A stretch of DNA of 62,059 nucleotides, from assembly GCA_009697815.1 (NCBI GenBank), contig WLRQ01000010.1, forward strand, positions 1 to 62,059. Direction: 5' to 3'. The notes under the pieces are model-generated. The model saw only the letters and a program-made list of their open reading frames with translations, was not told the origin of the DNA and did not search any database. The first letter of the stretch is position 1. Each line of letters begins with the position of its first letter. Of the stretch, positions 1 through 8,709 are shown piece after piece. The stretch is from Actinomycetota bacterium. Lineage in GTDB: Bacteria > Actinomycetota > Actinomycetes > S36-B12 > CAIYMF01. The translations under genes were made by a program, and so were the position numbers.

Positions 1-773
1 GTGTAGTCGCCCGTCCCATGGCCGAGACCGGTGATGACGAGGGATCGGCCGATCGCACGCGCCGCTCGCGCGGGCGCCGCGAGGATCACCGCGGCCGCGC
101 CAGCGGAAGGAGCCGGCAACATCAACTCGTGGAGTGGCCAAGCCAGCGCGGCAGAGGCGAGCACATCGTCCGCCGTGATCGGACCCGAGCGGACGGAACG
201 ACGCGACGCCCCACGGCTGATCTCCTCGGCCGCGAGGGCCGCAAGATCATGGATGCTCATCTCGCCCGCCTCCACTGCCTTGGCCGCATGCAACGCCCAT
301 GAGGTCTGCGCCGTCATTCCCACCGGCCGGTCAAACAGCGGCTCGAACGCGAGCGAGGAAAGCTGCTCGAGGAAGGCGCGGCGTCGCTCGGGCGAGCCGC
401 TGATCTCAGGATTGAATACGGCGACCGCCGCGGCGACGTCGACATCACCCGAGGCGACGGCCTGCGCGGCCGCAGTGATCGCCAGCCCCCCATCGCCCTC
501 GATTCGGTAGGAGTCGCTCAGATAGCCGCCAGCCGCAGCGGTCGTGAGACCACTGGAGATGCTGCGACCGTCGTAGACATCCAGCGACGCCTGCACCGAC
601 AACCCGAGGTCCTGCTTGCGCAGTCCGCATTCGGCCAGGGCGGCGGACATCGCCGCGAAGACGAGCTCGTCGAGGGCAGCATCATGCTCGGGCACGAACT
701 CGGTAGCGGCCATGCCGATCACGTGAACGGGCGCGAACCGGCCGTCGAGCGTGGGGGAGAAGATCCTGGACAC
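1..773 (-). CDS. Thiolase-superfamily / lipid-transfer-protein-like enzyme (partial, runs off left edge)
   Basis: The minus strand reads continuously for 257 codons from a GTG at 773 to the window edge. A GAAGGA ribosome binding site lies 5 bases upstream of that GTG; an internal ATG at 713 is the alternative. The fold is recognisable from segments such as ASLDVYDGRSISSG, RPVGMTAQTS and the AAEEISRGASRRS helix, which resemble SCP-x/Ltp-type thiolases. Where classical thiolases carry the nucleophilic Cys (CASG-like motif) this protein has EGDGGLAITAAA, with no Cys. That suggests a non-thiolytic member such as the Ltp2-type retro-aldolases that act on steroid side chains with a DUF35 partner. 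The C-terminal active-site half is outside the window. It is divergent from the acyl-CoA dehydrogenase operon on the plus strand. The superfamily is confident; the reaction is inferred. Confidence 0.75.
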   Translation of the reverse strand, partial: MSRIFSPTLDGRFAPVHVIGMAATEFVPEHDAALDELVFAAMSAALAECGLRKQDLGLSVQASLDVYDGRSISSGLTTAAAGGYLSDSYRIEGDGGLAITAAAQAVASGDVDVAAAVAVFNPEISGSPERRRAFLEQLSSLAFEPLFDRPVGMTAQTSWALHAAKAVEAGEMSIHDLAALAAEEISRGASRRSVRSGPITADDVLASAALAWPLHELMLPAPSAGAAAVILAAPARAARAIGRSLVITGLGHGTGDY

Positions 774-935
774 ACTGTTCCTTCGTCTGGGGTCTCGGTG
801 ATCGTAGAGGTCCTCACGGCCTTAGCCATGTCGGATGACGCGACAGCACCTAACGCAGAGTGCGACACGTCCTCGAACTGCCGTAGGCGACACTTGCGCT
901 GTGCACCTCGTCACCCTGTCCCCCGGGCGCTCCCG

Positions 936-2132
936 GTGAGCGCGTCGCCGCCCCTCGACGGCGGTTCTCTCGCAGCGCTCACCGACGCCTTCCTTGCGAC
1001 GCACACACCCGGGTCGATGGACGATCTGGAGTTCCTACGCGCCAGGTTCGATGCCGGCCTGGCGGTCGTGTCGCAGCCCGCGGGCCTCGGCGGACTCGGC
1101 GCCTCGGCCGAGCTCCAGGAGCAGGTCGACCTCGCCTTCGCGAATGCGGGCTCACCCGACAACAGGTCGGCCTACAACATCATCGGCCTCGGGATGGCCG
1201 CGCCCACGCTGCTGCGCTTCGGCACGAGCGCACAGCAGCAACGATGGCTCCGACCCCTTTGGACCGGCGAGAACATCTGGTGCCAGCTCTTCAGCGAGCC
1301 CGGTGCCGGGTCCGACCTCGCATCCGTCGCAACGTCCGCAGTGCGCACCGAGGCGGGCTGGGTCATCAACGGGCAGAAGGTATGGACGTCTCTCGCTCAC
1401 GAGGCGTCGTTCGCACTCCTTCTCGCGCGAACCGATCCCGACGCTCCCAAGCACCGGGGCATGTCCTACTTCGTCGTCGACATGTTCTCCCCGGGCGTCG
1501 ATGTACGCCCATTGCGGCAGGTTACGGGCGAGACCGAGTTCAACGAGGTCTTCCTCACCGACGTGCTCGTGCCGGAGGAGAACCGGCTCGACGAGGTGGG
1601 CAACGGCTGGAAGGTCGCCACCGGAACGCTCATGAACGAGCGGATGGCACTCGGCGCCGCGACCCCACCCCGGGAAGGCGGGCCGATCGGCTCGCTCACC
1701 GATCTGTGGCGAACCCGACCCGACCTGCGTCGGCCCGCACTGCACGACCGCGTGCTCCGATTGTGGGTGCAGGCCGAGAGCCTCCGGCTCATGGCGGCAC
1801 GCCTGCGTCAGCAGCAACTGGCCGGCCAGCCCGGCCCCGAAGGCTCTGGCGCCAAGCTGGCCTACGCGCAACTGGCCCAGGAGACGTCCTCGCTCGAACT
1901 CGACCTGCTCGGCGACGAAGGTCTTCGCTACGACGACTGGACGGCCCGTCGACCCGAGATCGGCGACCTCGGAGACCGCACCGCCGGGTTCCGCTACCTG
2001 CGGGCCAAGGGCAATTCGATCGAGGGCGGAACCTCAGAAGTGATGCGCAACATCATCGCCGAGCGGGTGCTCGGATTGCCTCCCGGTCCACGACCCGACC
2101 GCGACACCCCGTGGAAGGAGCTTCCGCGATGA
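936..2132 (+). CDS. Acyl-CoA dehydrogenase, likely catalytic subunit of a heteromeric pair
   Basis: About 398 residues. Alpha,beta-dehydrogenation of an acyl-CoA with FAD, electrons leaving through ETF. The motif CQLFSEPGAGSDLASV (FAD-binding middle domain) is followed by NGQKVWTS. The C-terminal IEGGTSEVMRNIIAERVLG carries the Glu expected as catalytic base. I chose the GTG at 936 because an upstream extension would overlap the divergent thiolase and reads as Arg/Cys-rich non-family sequence; no strong ribosome binding site is seen, so the start is uncertain. The stop overlaps the next ATG (ATGA), so this subunit is probably translationally coupled to the following dehydrogenase. Paired adjacent dehydrogenases, one with and one without the Glu, are known for alpha2beta2 FadE enzymes in steroid side-chain breakdown. 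Confidence 0.9.
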   Translation: MSASPPLDGGSLAALTDAFLATHTPGSMDDLEFLRARFDAGLAVVSQPAGLGGLGASAELQEQVDLAFANAGSPDNRSAYNIIGLGMAAPTLLRFGTSAQQQRWLRPLWTGENIWCQLFSEPGAGSDLASVATSAVRTEAGWVINGQKVWTSLAHEASFALLLARTDPDAPKHRGMSYFVVDMFSPGVDVRPLRQVTGETEFNEVFLTDVLVPEENRLDEVGNGWKVATGTLMNERMALGAATPPREGGPIGSLTDLWRTRPDLRRPALHDRVLRLWVQAESLRLMAARLRQQQLAGQPGPEGSGAKLAYAQLAQETSSLELDLLGDEGLRYDDWTARRPEIGDLGDRTAGFRYLRAKGNSIEGGTSEVMRNIIAERVLGLPPGPRPDRDTPWKELPR

Positions 2133-3274
2133 CCGTCGAGCAGATCCCGTCACTTCTCTACTCGCCGATCGAGGACGATCTCCGCTCGAGCGTGCGCAGC
2201 GTGCTCGCCGATCACGCCTCGTGGCAGAGCGTCCTCGCGCTCACCGAGTCGGTCGCCACCGTCGACCAGACACTGTGGCGAGTCCTCGCCGACGAGGTGG
2301 GCGTCACCGGCCTCGCCATCGCAGAGGAGCACGGCGGAGCGGGCGCTTCCTGGCGCGAGACTGCGGTGGTGCTCGAGGAACTCGGTCGCGCCGTCGCACC
2401 CGTGCCGTTCCTCGGCAGCAGTGTGTTCTCCACCGCGCTACTGCTCGGCTTGCGCGTCGACGACTTACTCGAGTCGGTCGCGTCAGGCACGAGGGTGGCG
2501 GCGGTGGTGGTGAGTGCCGCGCAGCAGGTGCCCCGCGCACATAGGTCGGCAATCCTGGTTGGAGACAGCGCCAGCGCACACGTCCCCGGAGTCCTCGACG
2601 CCCTCACGGCCGACATCCTCCTGATCCCTACGGCAGCAGGCGATATCGTCGCCGTCGAGGCGTCAGATCCAGGTGTGCGGATCACTCCTGTCGTGTCCTT
2701 GGACATGACCCGCCAGCTCGCCGACATCCGGGTCGACGGCGCAAGCGCGCGCCTCCTCGGACGTGGCACCGCGGCTTCCTCGGCACTGTCGACCGCATGG
2801 ACGATCACGGCCGCGCTCCTGGCCTCCGAGCAACTCGGCGTTGCGGAGTGGTGCCTCGAGGCGGGAGTCGGCTACCTCAAAGAGCGTCGACAGTTCGGGC
2901 AGTTGATCGGCAGCTACCAGGCCTTGCAGCACCGGTGCGCCGATCTATGGGTCGAGATCGCACAGGCCCGCGCCGTAGCCCGCTATGCCGCCGCGTGCGC
3001 CGCCGAGGGTAGCGGCGATCTTGAGATCGCTGCCGCACTGGCCCAGAGCGTCTGCTCGGAGGTCGCGGTCTCGGCTGCCGAGATCTGCGTCCAACTCCAC
3101 GGCGGCATCGGGTTCACGTGGGAGTTCCCCGCGCACCTGTACCTCAAACGTGCCAAGAGCGCCGCACTCGTCCTGGGCGCAGCAGATGGCCACCGGGCCC
3201 GCCTCGGCGGGCTCATCGACCTGACCCCCGCGGACGCACCCGGCTCCGCGCACCCCGCCGAGGAGCCCTCGTGA
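2129..3274 (+). CDS. Acyl-CoA dehydrogenase-like protein, likely partner subunit
   Basis: 381 residues. It starts four bases inside the preceding gene (ATGA) and ends overlapping the next (GTGA), so it lies within a tight operon. N-terminal helical domain (GLAIAEEHGGAGAS), then a short middle domain, then the C-terminal domain with YLKERRQFGQLIGSYQALQH and LHGGIGFTWEFPAHLYLKRA. The usual Glu-Gly-Thr segment is absent, and the alternative helix-G position reads LLASEQLGVAEW rather than an (N)ER motif. This is the pattern of non-catalytic partner subunits in heteromeric FadE dehydrogenases. Family assignment is confident; pairing with the upstream gene is inferred from context. Confidence 0.88.
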   Translation: MTVEQIPSLLYSPIEDDLRSSVRSVLADHASWQSVLALTESVATVDQTLWRVLADEVGVTGLAIAEEHGGAGASWRETAVVLEELGRAVAPVPFLGSSVFSTALLLGLRVDDLLESVASGTRVAAVVVSAAQQVPRAHRSAILVGDSASAHVPGVLDALTADILLIPTAAGDIVAVEASDPGVRITPVVSLDMTRQLADIRVDGASARLLGRGTAASSALSTAWTITAALLASEQLGVAEWCLEAGVGYLKERRQFGQLIGSYQALQHRCADLWVEIAQARAVARYAAACAAEGSGDLEIAAALAQSVCSEVAVSAAEICVQLHGGIGFTWEFPAHLYLKRAKSAALVLGAADGHRARLGGLIDLTPADAPGSAHPAEEPS

Positions 3275-4461
3275 CCACCGCAATTCCCGAGCCTTCCGTC
3301 CCGAGTCTGCCGCTGTTGCCCACACCGGAGGAGAAGGCGCTGCGGCAGACGGTCACCGACATCGTCACGCCGTTCGGGCACGACTACTACATGCGTGCCT
3401 CGACCACTGGCGAGCCAATGACCGAGCTGTGGCAGCGCCTCGCGGCCGCTGGCTTCCTGGGCCTGAACATCCCCGAGCAGTATGGCGGCAGTGGCGCCGG
3501 CCTCACCCAGCTCGCGATCGTCCTGGAAGAGCTCTCGGCCGGGGGCTGCCCCGAGTTGGCCATGGTTCTCTCGCCGGGCATGGCGGGCAGCATCTTGGCC
3601 AGGCACGGCAACGACGAGCAGCGCCATCGGTACCTGCCCGCCATCGCCGATGGCACCGAGAAGTTCGTCTTCGCCCTCACCGAGCCCGACGCCGGGTCCA
3701 ACTCCTACAACATCAAGACCACGGCACGGCGCGATGGTGACGACTGGCTGATCAAGGGCACCAAGTACTACATCTCCGGTGTCGACCACTGCGACCACTT
3801 CCTGCTCGTGGCGCGCACCGGAACCGACGAACGGAATGGGCGCGGCGAACTCACACTCTTCGTCGTCGAGCCCGATGCCGACGGGCTCACGCGCTCACCC
3901 CTTCCTACGGCCCTCCGGGCGCCCGAGCGGCAGTTCACCCTGTTCTTCGACGACGTGAGAGTTCCGTCCTCCGCCGTGGTCGGAGAGGTCGGCAAGGGTG
4001 GGGTGCCACTGTTCGACGGCCTCAATCCTGAGCGGGTCCTGAGCGCAGTGATCTGCACGGGGGTCGGCCGCTACGCGATCGAGAAGGCGAGCCGGTACGC
4101 GCGCGAGCGCAACGTCTGGGGAGTCCCGATCGGCACACATCAGGGTGTGCAGCACCCCCTCGCCGCGGCCGCGATCGAGATCGAGGCTGCCCGCGGAATG
4201 CTCTGGCGGGCGGCCGCGCTCTACGACGCCGGCATCCCCTCGGGTGAGGCGTCCAACATGGCCAAGTACCTTGCCGCCAATGCGGGTTACCGTGCGCTGG
4301 ATGCAGCAATCCAGACCCACGGCGGCAACGGTCTCGCGGACGAATACGGCCTGGCCGACCTCTGGAGCATCGTGCGGCTCCAGAAGATCGCTCCCGTGAG
4401 CACCGAGATGGTGCTCAACCACATAGCGCAGCACACGCTCAACCTCCCGAGGTCGTACTGA
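3271..4461 (+). CDS. Acyl-CoA dehydrogenase
   Basis: 396 residues from a GTG that overlaps the previous stop codon. Standard dehydrogenase layout: LGLNIPEQYGGSGAGLTQ near the N terminus, FALTEPDAGSNSYNIKT in the FAD-binding middle domain, KGTKYYISGVDHCDHF, then a C-terminal four-helix domain with ERNVWGVPIGTHQGVQHPL and THGGNGLADEYGLADLW. The C-terminal E-G-T signature is replaced by APVSTEMVL, but a Glu is present in NPERVLSA, the position used by isovaleryl-CoA-type dehydrogenases. It may therefore use the helix-G Glu as base and act on a branched or bulky acyl-CoA. It is followed after one base by an SDR gene in the same operon. Confidence 0.9.
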   Translation: MTTAIPEPSVPSLPLLPTPEEKALRQTVTDIVTPFGHDYYMRASTTGEPMTELWQRLAAAGFLGLNIPEQYGGSGAGLTQLAIVLEELSAGGCPELAMVLSPGMAGSILARHGNDEQRHRYLPAIADGTEKFVFALTEPDAGSNSYNIKTTARRDGDDWLIKGTKYYISGVDHCDHFLLVARTGTDERNGRGELTLFVVEPDADGLTRSPLPTALRAPERQFTLFFDDVRVPSSAVVGEVGKGGVPLFDGLNPERVLSAVICTGVGRYAIEKASRYARERNVWGVPIGTHQGVQHPLAAAAIEIEAARGMLWRAAALYDAGIPSGEASNMAKYLAANAGYRALDAAIQTHGGNGLADEYGLADLWSIVRLQKIAPVSTEMVLNHIAQHTLNLPRSY

Positions 4462-4462
4462 C

Positions 4463-5218
4463 ATGCAGGATCTCAGCGGTCTGGTCGTCGTCGTCACCGG
4501 CGGCAACTCCGGCATCGGCCAGGCGATCGCCGAGGGCGTGGGCCGTGCGGGCGCATCGGTCGCAATCTGGGCTCGCAATGCCGAACGCAGCGCCTCGACC
4601 GTGACCGCACTCGAGGATGCGGGAATCAACGCCGCCGCTATCGCGTGCGATACCTCAGACCCTGAGCAGGTCGAGGCCGCAATGGCTACCACGCTGGCAA
4701 GGTTCGGCAAGGTCGACGTACTTTTCGCCAACGCCGGAATCGCCGTGATCGAGCCTCTCGTATCGATGTCGCTCGAGACCTGGCAGCACGTGATGCGCAC
4801 GAACCTTGACGGTTCGTTCCTGTGCACGCAGGCGGTCGCCCGTCACCTCGTCGAACGCGGCGAGGGCGGCTCGATCGTGATCGTGTCGTCGACGGTGTCC
4901 CACTACGGTGGCATCGGCCAGGCCGCGTACGCCACCAGCAAGACCGGTCTCCTCGGCCTCGGTCGCACCGCGGCAGTCGAACTAGCCCGACACCGGGTGC
5001 GCTGCAACATCCTCGTCCCCGGCTGGACCGAGACACCCATGAACGAGTCTTTGCGCGAGAACGAGAAGTTCGTCAAGGCCACCCTCGTGCGCACTCCGGC
5101 GCGGCGCTGGGCCACACCCTCGGAGTTCCACGACATCGCGGCCTTCCTGGCTGATCCCTCCCTGACCTACCACACCGGCAATGAGGTCGTCGTCGACGGC
5201 GGCTACACCATCTTCTGA
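4463..5218 (+). CDS. SDR-family NAD(P)-dependent oxidoreductase
   Basis: 251 residues, a classical short-chain dehydrogenase. Seen directly: the Rossmann motif VTGGNSGIGQAIAEG at the N terminus, NAG (FANAGIAVIEPL), a catalytic Ser in IVIVSSTVSHYG, and YATSK (the Tyr/Lys pair). It ends NEVVVDGGYTIF, the usual C-terminal pattern. The ATG lies immediately after the previous stop, so it is co-transcribed with the acyl-CoA dehydrogenases. The probable role is oxidation of a 3-hydroxyacyl-CoA or of an alcohol in the same pathway. The substrate cannot be read from sequence. Confidence 0.92.
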   Translation: MQDLSGLVVVVTGGNSGIGQAIAEGVGRAGASVAIWARNAERSASTVTALEDAGINAAAIACDTSDPEQVEAAMATTLARFGKVDVLFANAGIAVIEPLVSMSLETWQHVMRTNLDGSFLCTQAVARHLVERGEGGSIVIVSSTVSHYGGIGQAAYATSKTGLLGLGRTAAVELARHRVRCNILVPGWTETPMNESLRENEKFVKATLVRTPARRWATPSEFHDIAAFLADPSLTYHTGNEVVVDGGYTIF

Positions 5219-5232
5219 GGGAGGGACACCCC

Positions 5233-5679
5233 ATGAGCGCACCTGATCTCGACGACCTGCGGCAGCTTGCCGGGCGGGTCCTGCCCGGCGGTTCACTCCG
5301 CATCGCGCCGTACGAAGTTGCGATTGCCGACGACGCGCTGGAGTCTCCGCACCGCGAGGGTGGTCGCCCTCACCCGATCTGGCTTGTCATCGCCTCACTT
5401 CGTGGCTTGGGCATCACCGTTGACGAACTGTGCGAGCTCGCGCGGAAGTCACCCCAGGACACCCTCCTGATCGGCGATGTCGAGATCTCTCACCGTGCAC
5501 CCTTGAGCTCGGGAACGGAGTACCTCACCACCGCTCGCATCGGTGCGGTCGATCGCCGTGAAACCCGCGACGGCGGTGTGCTCGACACTCTCGTGGTGAT
5601 CGTCGATGTCCTCGACGACACTCGGGCCACGATGGGCCAGGTCACGAGCACCTACCTGGTCAAGAGGGCGGTCGCATGA
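5233..5679 (+). CDS. MaoC-like N-terminal (FAS1-type) hot-dog dehydratase domain protein
   Basis: 148 residues, one hot-dog domain. A GAGGGAGGGAC ribosome binding site precedes the ATG. Segments HPIWLVIASLRGLGITVDEL, GDVEISHRAPLSSGTEYLTTARI and TSTYLVKR match the N-terminal half of two-domain MaoC/FAS1-like enoyl-CoA hydratases. The R-hydratase catalytic Asp/His signature is absent, as expected for the half that does not carry the active site. The gene overlaps the next one by ATGA, and that gene encodes a domain with the signature. The two probably form a heterodimeric enoyl-CoA hydratase like the ChsH1-ChsH2 arrangement. Confidence 0.8.
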   Translation: MSAPDLDDLRQLAGRVLPGGSLRIAPYEVAIADDALESPHREGGRPHPIWLVIASLRGLGITVDELCELARKSPQDTLLIGDVEISHRAPLSSGTEYLTTARIGAVDRRETRDGGVLDTLVVIVDVLDDTRATMGQVTSTYLVKRAVA

Positions 5680-6119
5680 GCGCGGCGAGCCCGACCCTCG
5701 GCGACGAGATTCCCACATTCGTCGTCGAATCTGTGTCGGCAGAGAACATGAAGCTGATGGCGCTCCTGCTGCGCGACCCCAACCCCATCCACTTCGACCT
5801 TGATGCGGTGGCGTCAGCCGGGCTGGGGAGCCGCGTCGTCAACCAGGGTGGAACCACCCTCGCGTACGTGTACAACATGCTCGAGGCCTGGGCAGGCCCT
5901 GAGGGTGCCGTGCGTCGCGTCGGGTGCCGGTTCCGGGGCAACGTGTTCGCCGGAGACCACGTCACCGCAGGAGGAGTCGTCACCTGCGTTCGAATCCTTC
6001 CCGACGGCATCGACGTCGACTGCGACGTCTGGGTGGAACGCTCCGACGGCGTACGCGTGATCACGGGCACCGCCACCGTGGGGCTTCCCGCTCCTGCCAC
6101 AAGAGAGGCCACCACATGA
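5676..6119 (+). CDS. MaoC-like enoyl-CoA hydratase domain protein
   Basis: 147 residues. It contains the R-hydratase signature LLRDPNPIHFDLDAVASAG, with the catalytic Asp and His in the overhanging segment, followed by VVNQGGTTLAYVYNM. It would hydrate a 2-enoyl-CoA made by the upstream dehydrogenases. Overlaps on both sides (ATGA with the preceding hot-dog protein and with the following ligase) indicate a single transcript with coupled translation. Pairing with the preceding non-catalytic hot-dog protein is inferred from adjacency and complementarity. Confidence 0.85.
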   Translation: MSAASPTLGDEIPTFVVESVSAENMKLMALLLRDPNPIHFDLDAVASAGLGSRVVNQGGTTLAYVYNMLEAWAGPEGAVRRVGCRFRGNVFAGDHVTAGGVVTCVRILPDGIDVDCDVWVERSDGVRVITGTATVGLPAPATREATT

Positions 6120-7660
6120 ACATCATCACCGGGCTGCTGCGTCGCGCGCGCGCGAACCCCGATGCCGTCCTTGTGCGGTGCGGCGACGACACTCTCACCG
6201 CCGGACAGTTCGTCGAGCGGTCAGGTCGCTTGGCCGCATTCTTTCTGGCCCAAGGACTTATGCCAGGCGACCGTGTCGGGATATGCCTTCCTAACGACCC
6301 ACATTGGGTCCCGACCTGGGCCGGCATCCTGCAGGCGGGCGGTACGGCCGTCCCGATCAACGTCCTGATCAGCCCGACTGCGCTGCAGCACGTGGTGTCC
6401 GACTCCGGGATGCGCTGGGTCATCACCCGCCCGCAAGACCTGGCGCGCGTGAACGATCTTCTGGCGTCGAGCATTGGGTCAGGCGAAGTTCGCCTGATGT
6501 CCACCGAGCGGGCCGAGGGTGCGTCGATCTCCCTCGAAGACTTGCCCCCCACGCTGATGACCGCCGTCGTACCACGGCTCGACGACACCGACGCGATGAT
6601 CATGTACACCAGCGGATCGACCGGCGTTCCCAAGGGAGTGCGCCAGACCCATCGCAACACCTCGTCTCAATGCGAAGCTGTCGAACAGGTCTATGACCTC
6701 ACGTCGGCCGATCATGCGCTGGTCTGCACCCCGCTGTTCCATGTGGGCGGCCTGCAACTGATCCTGCTACCCGTGCTGCTCGCCGGGGGCAGCGTCACGC
6801 TGATGCGAAAGTGGGACAAGGGCGAATGGATCGAGAGATCACTCGCAATGCGCCCCACCGTCACCGCTCTGGTTCCGACGATGATGATCGATATCGCGAA
6901 CGCATGCGCGGAGAAGCCGATCACGCTGGACTCCTATCGGGTCTGCATGGTCGGCGGTTCAGCACTGCCACCCGGGCCGCTCAAGCGCTTCAACGACTCC
7001 ACCGGCATCACCTGCATCCGCACCGTCTACGGCCAGACCGAGCAGAACGGCTTGTGCTCGACCGAGCCCGCCGACGAGACCCCGCGCTATCTCACGATGG
7101 GCAAGCCCCTCGCGCAGATCATCGAGTGGCAGGTCGTCGACCTCGACATCATGGAGCCCGTGGCCCACGGATCGAGCACGGTGGGCGAGCTCTGGGTGCG
7201 CGGCGACGCACTCACGCCCGGTTACTGGAACAACCCACGCGGGAGCGCCGAGCGGTTCCTCGACGGCTGGTTCCGCACGGGCGACATGGTGACCGTCGAC
7301 GGTGACGGCTACCTCTACTTCGCCGACCGAGCAGACGACATGATCATCTCGGGCGGCGAGAACGTCTTCCCGCAGGTGGTTGAGAACGCGATGTCGTTGT
7401 CCCCGCTCATCTCCGAGGTGTCGGTTATCGGCACCCCCCATGAACGCTATGTCCACCAAGTCACCGCGATCGTGGTTCCGGCAAAGCCCGAGGTCACGAT
7501 CGAGGACATTGCGGCGTGGTGCAGGGAGCACCCAGATCTGCAGGGTCTTCAAAGCCCGCGACGCATCGAAATCGTCGAGCAGTTGCCCCGCACGCCGAAT
7601 AACAAGGTCGATCGCATGGCACTACGAAAGCTCTTCTCCTCATCGCTGCCGGGGCGGTAA
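6116..7660 (+). CDS. AMP-dependent acyl-CoA synthetase (FadD-like)
   Basis: 514 residues, ANL superfamily. The ATP-binding loop is MIMYTSGSTGVPKGVRQTH, with YGQTEQNG (A5-like motif), WFRTGDMVTVDGDGYLYFADR (A7/A8 hinge region) and a C-terminal PRTPNNKVDRMALRKL with the adenylation Lys. It activates a carboxylic acid to its CoA thioester, most likely the entry substrate or an intermediate of this cluster. The ATG overlaps the preceding hydratase stop. It is followed by 106 bases of gene-free sequence before the next SDR, so the operon may end here or continue. Confidence 0.92.
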   Translation: MNIITGLLRRARANPDAVLVRCGDDTLTAGQFVERSGRLAAFFLAQGLMPGDRVGICLPNDPHWVPTWAGILQAGGTAVPINVLISPTALQHVVSDSGMRWVITRPQDLARVNDLLASSIGSGEVRLMSTERAEGASISLEDLPPTLMTAVVPRLDDTDAMIMYTSGSTGVPKGVRQTHRNTSSQCEAVEQVYDLTSADHALVCTPLFHVGGLQLILLPVLLAGGSVTLMRKWDKGEWIERSLAMRPTVTALVPTMMIDIANACAEKPITLDSYRVCMVGGSALPPGPLKRFNDSTGITCIRTVYGQTEQNGLCSTEPADETPRYLTMGKPLAQIIEWQVVDLDIMEPVAHGSSTVGELWVRGDALTPGYWNNPRGSAERFLDGWFRTGDMVTVDGDGYLYFADRADDMIISGGENVFPQVVENAMSLSPLISEVSVIGTPHERYVHQVTAIVVPAKPEVTIEDIAAWCREHPDLQGLQSPRRIEIVEQLPRTPNNKVDRMALRKLFSSSLPGR

Positions 7661-7766
7661 CCGACCACAGCAACCCATAGCGCGAACCGAGAACATCCGG
7701 CACGATCAGGCACGACCATCAACGCACGTACGCCAACTCACGATCAAGAAATGAATGGAGTCAGAA

Positions 7767-8606
7767 ATGGGACGCGTCGAAGGCAAGGTGGCATTGGTCA
7801 CCGGTGCGGCACGGGGTCAGGGTCGCAGCCACGCAGTACGCCTCGCCGAAGAGGGCGCGGACATCATCATGGTTGACATCTGCGGACCGCTGGACACCGT
7901 GTCGCACTATCCCGCCGCAACAGAGGCCGACCTAGCCGAAACGGCATCGATGGTCGAGGCGCTCGACCGCCGCGCCTTCGCGCGCAAGGTCGACTGCCGC
8001 GACCGCGCGGCCCTGGACGCGGCTCTGAGCGAAGGAGTCGCGGAGCTCGGGCGTCTCGACATCGTCGTCGCCAACGCCGGCATGTCGACCACGAGCATGG
8101 CGGGCACGGGTGCCATGTCGCAGGAGATGTGGTCGGAGATGCTCGACGTCAACCTCACCAGCGTCTGGAACACCACCAGCGCCGCCACCCCCCACCTGCG
8201 TGCCGCGGGCGGGGGTTCGATGGTGCTGATCATCTCGGCTGTCGCTGGCCCCAAGGCCTACGCCAATATTGGGCACTACGTCGCCGCCAAGCACGGCGTC
8301 CAGGGGCTCATGCGCGTCTTGGCCGTGGAGCTCGGCCCGGAGAGCATCCGCGTGAATGGAATCCTTCCCACGCAGGTCAACACGCCGATGATCCAGAACC
8401 CGACCGTCCGCCACCTGTTCGTCCCGAACATCGAGTCGCCGTCACTTGAGGAGTTCGCCGCCGTGTCCCAGGGAATGCACGCACTGCCCATTCCGTGGGC
8501 CGAGCCGCGCGACATCAGCAACGCGGTGCTGTTCCTGGCCTCGGATGAGGCTCGATGCATCACCGGCATCTCGCTCCCCGTCGATGCGGGCGCCGGCATC
8601 AAGTAG
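7767..8606 (+). CDS. Mycofactocin-coupled SDR-family oxidoreductase
   Basis: 279 residues. The N terminus GRVEGKVALVTGAARGQGRS continues with HAVRLAEEGADIIMVDICG, characteristic of the SDR subfamily linked to the redox cofactor mycofactocin, which holds NAD(H) non-exchangeably and regenerates it through mycofactocin. Catalytic residues: Ser in VLIISAVAGP and Tyr/Lys in YVAAK. I prefer the ATG at 7767, which has GGAG at 7757-7760, over the in-frame ATG at 7755. No mycofactocin biosynthesis gene lies in the window. It probably oxidises an alcohol of the island's substrate. The gene ends six bases before a perfect terminator hairpin. Confidence 0.85.
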   Translation: MGRVEGKVALVTGAARGQGRSHAVRLAEEGADIIMVDICGPLDTVSHYPAATEADLAETASMVEALDRRAFARKVDCRDRAALDAALSEGVAELGRLDIVVANAGMSTTSMAGTGAMSQEMWSEMLDVNLTSVWNTTSAATPHLRAAGGGSMVLIISAVAGPKAYANIGHYVAAKHGVQGLMRVLAVELGPESIRVNGILPTQVNTPMIQNPTVRHLFVPNIESPSLEEFAAVSQGMHALPIPWAEPRDISNAVLFLASDEARCITGISLPVDAGAGIK

Positions 8607-8611
8607 CCATC

Positions 8612-8651
8612 ACGAATGGGGGCGCCACCTCAAGGTGGCGCCCCCATTCGT
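8612..8651. terminator. Perfect 18-bp hairpin terminator
   Basis: ACGAATGGGGGCGCCACC at 8612-8629 pairs perfectly with 8634-8651 around a TCAA tetraloop. It begins 6 bases after the stop of the mycofactocin-type SDR. There is no T-tract, which is common for actinobacterial terminators. It likely ends the 936-8606 operon. Confidence 0.85.
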
Positions 8652-8709
8652 AGAGTCGGGGGATGTCGCCGAACACACCCGGCGTGAACCCAACTTTGCT
8701 GGAGCAGTC

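Noticed and set aside
862-894. Direct repeat GCGACAC in the divergent spacer upstream of the first acyl-CoA dehydrogenase
   Set aside because: Seven bases repeated with unequal spacing and no dyad symmetry; expected by chance in GC-rich DNA.
684-935. Upstream extension of the first acyl-CoA dehydrogenase to 684
   Set aside because: It would overlap the divergent thiolase-like gene and adds Cys/Arg-rich sequence unlike the family. GTG at 936 is preferred.
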